This document shows positions 63,053 to 64,000 of a stretch of 64,000 nucleotides of DNA, in pieces. The translations under genes and the position numbers were made by a program. The notes under the pieces were generated by a model. It saw only the letters and a list, made by a program, of their open reading frames with translations. It was not told where the DNA came from and made no database searches. Source of the DNA: Tritrichomonas musculus (lineage: Eukaryota > Parabasalia > Tritrichomonadida > Tritrichomonadidae); assembly GCA_039105265.1 (NCBI GenBank), contig JAPFFF010000039.1, forward strand, positions 930,001 through 994,000, given 5' to 3'. Each line of letters begins with the position of its first letter. The first letter of the stretch is position 1.

Positions 63053-63718
63053 ATGCTAGAATCAAACGATTCGCACGAAGAAATAAATAATGAATATGAA
63101 AGGGATTTAATTGCTCTTACAGATTCCAAAACTGAAAATAAATCATTAATAGAAGAAAAAATTTCAAAACATCTTGATGATTATCTAGAAAACTGTGGTG
63201 AGCAACTTATGCAACTTCCAATGAAAAGCCTAATAAATATATTCAATAATAAATCAAGACTTTTAAAAAATCAGAATCTTGCATATCAATTGATAATTCA
63301 ACAATCCAAAACTAAAAAAAGTACAGATCTAAGCATGTATTGTCTTCTTCCATATCTTGATGCGAAAGAACTTGATGAAAAATCGGTACAAGAATCATAT
63401 GAATTATCAAAAGAAAGAAATTTCATGACACCAAAAAATACGTTAATAAAACTTATGCAAAATCGGACAGAAGAAAAAGAAAGAAGCAAAAAAGAGCCAA
63501 TAAAGAAGCACGATCAAAATAAAAATAGAAGATTTCTTATATTTATCATTGTGTTTTTCATTGTTGCACTGATAGTTTTTGGTTTTTATTCGATGAGAGT
63601 CAAAATTGCTGAAAATGAGAAAATTATCAAAGATTTAAATGAATCTGTTGTGAAATTGCAAACAAGTGTGCAAGAAATGAAAGAAAAACTAAAAAAGTTA
63701 GAATTAAAAATAGATTAA
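63053..63718 (+). CDS. Coiled-coil membrane protein, trichomonad BTB-associated type (221 aa)
   Basis: ATG 63053 follows an A14 run; an in-frame TTG at 63026 is not a likely start. The N-terminal half (HLDDYLENCGEQLMQLPMKS through NIFNNKSRLLKNQNLAYQLI and CLLPYLDAKELDEKSVQESY) resembles the helical segment that follows BTB/POZ domains in a large trichomonad protein family. The BTB domain itself is absent, so the protein may be truncated. A basic linker (about 140-162) leads to one transmembrane helix (about 164-184, FLIFIIVFFIVALIVFGFYS) and a C-terminal coiled coil (about 190-221). Probably a single-pass, C-tail-type membrane protein. Function unknown. No clear Inr. Confidence 0.6.
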   Translation: MLESNDSHEEINNEYERDLIALTDSKTENKSLIEEKISKHLDDYLENCGEQLMQLPMKSLINIFNNKSRLLKNQNLAYQLIIQQSKTKKSTDLSMYCLLPYLDAKELDEKSVQESYELSKERNFMTPKNTLIKLMQNRTEEKERSKKEPIKKHDQNKNRRFLIFIIVFFIVALIVFGFYSMRVKIAENEKIIKDLNESVVKLQTSVQEMKEKLKKLELKID

Positions 63719-63906
63719 AAATATAATTTTTTATAAGTAAAGCATTCTCTATTATCTGCAATTTTTCATTTATTTTATTATTATTATTTTATGTTTATTT
63801 TAAGAGCTGAACTTATCTTTAAGGGTAAAGTTGGTTTTTTTCTAAATTTTGAATAGTTTATTTATTGAAAAAGCTCAAAAGCTAACTCTTTCAACTTTTT
63901 CGAGAA

Positions 63907-64000
63907 ATGGAAAGGGATAAGCTTCAGTTATTTTCAATTCTACAAACAGCCTCAAACTGGAATTCTTTTCAATTTCACTTTTTGAATGTGCCTCTTCAAT
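63907..64000 (+). CDS. Possible gene start, cut by the window edge
   Basis: ATG 63907 opens a frame that stays open to the last base (MERDKLQLFSILQTASNWNS then FQFHFLNVPLQ). The composition is protein-like. Only 31 codons are visible, and no clean Inr precedes it. Confidence 0.3.
   Translation, partial: MERDKLQLFSILQTASNWNSFQFHFLNVPLQ

Overview
ORGANISM. The window is very AT-rich eukaryotic DNA that looks parabasalid (trichomonad, Tritrichomonas- or Trichomonas-like). All readable genes lack introns. Several starts lie 9-28 nt downstream of a TCA(C/T)(T/A) motif that matches the trichomonad Initiator (7455, 13800, 24173, 31839, 53292), and most stops run into TAAA. The protein families also fit: kinase with Sel1 repeats, tetraspanin, ankyrin/DUF3447-type and phosphatase pseudogenes, and abundant DNA transposons. 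No bacterial-type operon, rRNA or CRISPR array was seen. The species is not determined.

LAYOUT. 1-7100: no intact gene; a decayed gene (1226-1541), fold-back repeats and a non-autonomous hAT element with an 8-bp target duplication (4544-6919). 7101-9630: a complete autonomous hAT-like element with an intact BED-finger transposase and an 8-bp target duplication. 9996-11114: a probable GT61/DUF563-like type II membrane glycosyltransferase. 13097-13780: a tetraspanin. 14.5-21.8 kb: repeat termini, a 1.74-kb fold-back and two pseudogenes. 22224-24161: a type I surface protein built of two near-identical 242-residue domains. 24.3-30.0 kb: fold-back and MITE-like elements (one with a 9-bp duplication, one with 8 bp) and decayed coding sequence.

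30017-49539 is a giant imperfect palindrome. Its arms have a core of about 5.1 kb and look nearly identical apart from discrete insertions. Each arm carries one 107-codon gene. The 6.5-kb loop holds the most unusual object in the window, a 4,363-bp element (36162-40524) that is clearly richer in G+C. It has 59-bp terminal inverted repeats with one mismatch and three tightly packed same-strand genes, two of them meeting through an ATGA stop/start overlap. None resembles a known transposase. Two of the three carry one in-frame stop each. The element sits near the centre of a second transposon (34662-41339, target duplication GATTGATT); a related copy (43276-45035) is inserted in the right arm only. 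The content resembles a non-autonomous, virus-like (Maverick/Polinton-type) derivative, but that is inference.

50381-64000: a frameshifted metallophosphatase pseudogene, a higher-GC pseudogene, and an intact 984-codon kinase with about 12-13 Sel1 repeats. The reading frame of that kinase resumes after its stop and is then split by a 3.0-kb Tc1/mariner-like element with a TA duplication and about 19 copies of a 16-bp iteron. After this come a tRNA-Lys(TTT), more pseudogenes, a coiled-coil membrane protein (63053-63718) and a possible gene cut by the window edge.

The genes are independent short transcription units. What ties the window together is layered transposition: elements inside elements, target duplications, inverted duplication of a transposon-bearing segment, and decay of the genes that were hit.
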